DNA of 64,000 nucleotides from Chitinophaga sp. CF418 (GTDB taxonomy: Bacteria; Bacteroidota; Bacteroidia; Chitinophagales; Chitinophagaceae), in NCBI RefSeq assembly GCF_900142925.1, contig NZ_FRCN01000001.1, positions 620,001 to 684,000 on the forward strand. Reading direction: 5' to 3'. A model generated the notes under the pieces. That model was not told where the DNA came from. It saw only the letters and a list, made by a program, of their open reading frames with translations, and did no database searches. This document shows positions 62,360-64,000 of the stretch, in pieces (within the stretch, counting starts at the first letter, position 1; the number at the start of each line of letters is the position of its first letter). The position numbers and the translations under genes were made by a program.

Positions 62360-64000
62360 ATGAAAAGACCTTTACTCCTTTTCTTTGCCGCAGTTTGTTT
62401 TGCCAATGCCAACGCGCAGACGCAACCTGCTGCCCAGACGCTGCCTTATCAGCAGCCATTCAGTACTCTACCACCCTCATCCACCACCTATCCGGATGGA
62501 TGGCAGGGTTGGACACTCTCCGGTTCACCTTCAGCCAGTTTTAACGTGCTGCCACCGGCATCCGACAAGGCCCTTGTATCAGGCAGCGCTTCCAGCACTA
62601 CCAATGGGGTATATAATTACTCCGGAAAACTGGGCTTTCTCAATAGTGGTAGTGTGGATAACTCAGTGGTACTGGGATTGAATACCACTGGCCAGACCAA
62701 TATTGCTTTCCAGTATGATGTGATGACGCTGCGTAACCCCTATGACGGTACCAGCAACACCCGCATCAATGAAGTGACCCTGCAATACCGCATTGGGAAT
62801 ACCGGCAATTTTACCAATATCACCGGTGTTGAGTACCAGAACAGTACCACTCAGCAAACCGGTTCCGGCGTAACTACGCCGCTGGATTCCGCCCACAGGT
62901 CACTTGTACTGCCATCTGCCTGCGATAACCAGCCCCTGGTACAGCTGCGCTGGGTAAACCGCCAGATCAGCGGGGCCGGCTCCCGTCCTTCCTTCGCCAT
63001 CGACAATATCATGGCAGGCAGCTCAGGGGCAGACGTAACGCCACCGGCTATTGACAGCCTGTTCCCGGCCAATAACAGCACCGGCGTATCACCAGCCTCT
63101 CAGCCATCCATCTTCTTCAGCGAAAATATTAAGGCGGGCAATGGCCAGCTGATACTGCATAACGTTACAGCCGGCACACAACAGGTATTCCCGGTGGATA
63201 GCGCAGCTGTGATCATCAGCAATAAGACCCTGACATTAGCCGTAACCCTGCAGCCGCAGCATAGCTACTATATCACGCTGGATGATGGTGCAATACTTGA
63301 CCTCAGCGACAATGTATTTGCAGGGATCACTGACAACAGCACCTGGACATTCAGCACCGGCACCCAGCAGTTGTCATTTGACTTCAACGCCTGCATTACC
63401 GGCAGCATCACCGGCGGTTTCAAACAATACAGTGTAACCGGCGCCCAGAAATGGGATTGCACCACCTTCGGACAGAATGGGAACGGTGTACAGATAAACG
63501 GCTATAGTGGCGGTCCGATAGAAAATGAGGACTGGCTGATCTCGCCTGCCTTCGATCTTTCCGGTTTTGACTATCCACTGCTGGATTTTGCCAGCCGGAC
63601 GGCATTCTCCGGCCCTACCCTCCAGCTAATGGTATCCACCAACTATGATGGCGCCAGCAATCCACATACTGCTACCTGGACACCGGTAAACGGACGTTTC
63701 CCGGCCCTGTTGTCAGATACCTGGACTGTTTCAGACAGCATCAACCTGGCAGCTTTCAAACAGCCTAATGTATATATCGCTTTTGTATATACTTCTTCCC
63801 CTTCCATTGGTGCTGCCCGCTGGACCTTAGATAACTTCAATATCACCAACAGTCCTGAAGCGCCTAAACCATCCCTGGATCTGAATACCCGCAGCATCGA
63901 CTTTGACTATGTTCCGGCAGGTCAATTATCAGCTCCGCTGCCATTTACCTTCCAGGCCAATGACTTTATTGACAGCCTGGTCCTCACTTCAACTTCAGGC
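62360..64000 (+). CDS. large secreted modular protein with choice-of-anchor-type domains (partial)
   Basis: From ATG 62360 the frame is open to the right edge (547 codons). Signal peptide about 1-22 (FANANAQ). The first region (about 25-215) is a beta-sandwich with IAFQYDVMTLR and PSFAIDNIMAG, like cleaved-adhesin or choice-of-anchor modules. A bacterial Ig-like domain follows (about 220-335, SLFPANNSTGVSPASQPSIFFSEN and the YYITLDDGAI strand). Next comes a choice-of-anchor J domain (about 345-495, NEDWLISPAFDLSGF and ARWTLDNFNI), and another beta module begins. Such proteins are normally type IX secretion substrates whose C-terminal sorting domain would lie outside the window. Confidence 0.85.
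   Translation, partial: MKRPLLLFFAAVCFANANAQTQPAAQTLPYQQPFSTLPPSSTTYPDGWQGWTLSGSPSASFNVLPPASDKALVSGSASSTTNGVYNYSGKLGFLNSGSVDNSVVLGLNTTGQTNIAFQYDVMTLRNPYDGTSNTRINEVTLQYRIGNTGNFTNITGVEYQNSTTQQTGSGVTTPLDSAHRSLVLPSACDNQPLVQLRWVNRQISGAGSRPSFAIDNIMAGSSGADVTPPAIDSLFPANNSTGVSPASQPSIFFSENIKAGNGQLILHNVTAGTQQVFPVDSAAVIISNKTLTLAVTLQPQHSYYITLDDGAILDLSDNVFAGITDNSTWTFSTGTQQLSFDFNACITGSITGGFKQYSVTGAQKWDCTTFGQNGNGVQINGYSGGPIENEDWLISPAFDLSGFDYPLLDFASRTAFSGPTLQLMVSTNYDGASNPHTATWTPVNGRFPALLSDTWTVSDSINLAAFKQPNVYIAFVYTSSPSIGAARWTLDNFNITNSPEAPKPSLDLNTRSIDFDYVPAGQLSAPLPFTFQANDFIDSLVLTSTSG

Overview
The window reads as chromosomal DNA of a Bacteroidota bacterium, most likely family Chitinophagaceae (Chitinophaga-like). 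Reasons: a 2,415-residue SprA (type IX secretion/gliding), a PorD-like DUF4835 protein, a TonB receptor with an N-terminal carboxypeptidase-regulatory-like domain, menaquinone made by the futalosine route, promoters of the TTTG-N19/20-TAnnTTTG type, few Shine-Dalgarno sites and moderate GC. The genus is inferred; no rRNA or tRNA gene is visible.

Layout. 1-4300: the end of an unknown gene, then a minus-strand set of a Cys-rich anchored small protein, a TonB receptor and a CxCC-containing Asp-box lipoprotein, which looks like a metal (perhaps copper) handling unit. 4300-12500: a gap with a 103-nt palindrome, then ruvA-sprA. 12600-21100: fabH, a tandem pair of TPR sensor kinases of which the second is a pseudokinase, a Nudix-type regulator, DinB, GNAT, fabD and a hypothetical gene. 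21100-26100: folE plus a COG0720 pterin enzyme, mqnB-mqnD, a photolyase and a class IV aminotransferase. 26100-26830 is almost gene-free. 26830-32560: minus-strand run bamD-rpoZ-coaBC-porD-DUF4296-scoA-scoB.

32560-33470 is a 0.9-kb divergent regulatory region between bamD and mraZ. 33470-49690 is a compact division/cell-wall (dcw) cluster, mraZ-rsmH-ftsL-ftsI-murE-mraY-murD-ftsW-murG-murC-ftsQ-ftsA-ftsZ, closed by a strong terminator. murB, murF and ddl are not in it. 49700-51650 is an AT-rich islet with a DUF202 gene, dinD and apparent gene remnants. 51650-62050 is housekeeping: pirin, kup, an OmpA-family protein, polyprenyl synthase, recJ, an esterase lipoprotein and htpG. A large secreted modular protein starts at 62360 and runs off the right end.

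The most interesting signals are: (1) three repeats, GTGGTAAAAAGTGG on the minus strand at an exact 29-nt period upstream of bamD, that match the MraZ-type operator in front of mraZ at 12 of 14 positions and suggest that MraZ also controls the outer-membrane assembly/CoA operon; (2) the kinase-pseudokinase pair joined by a GTGA overlap; (3) the Cys-rich TonB-linked three-gene set; (4) a 35-nt near-copy of dinD coding sequence beside the DUF202 stop codon, differing only at synonymous positions; (5) very long palindromes and 11-bp-period tandem repeats between genes. All calls come from reading the sequence alone; no database search was made.
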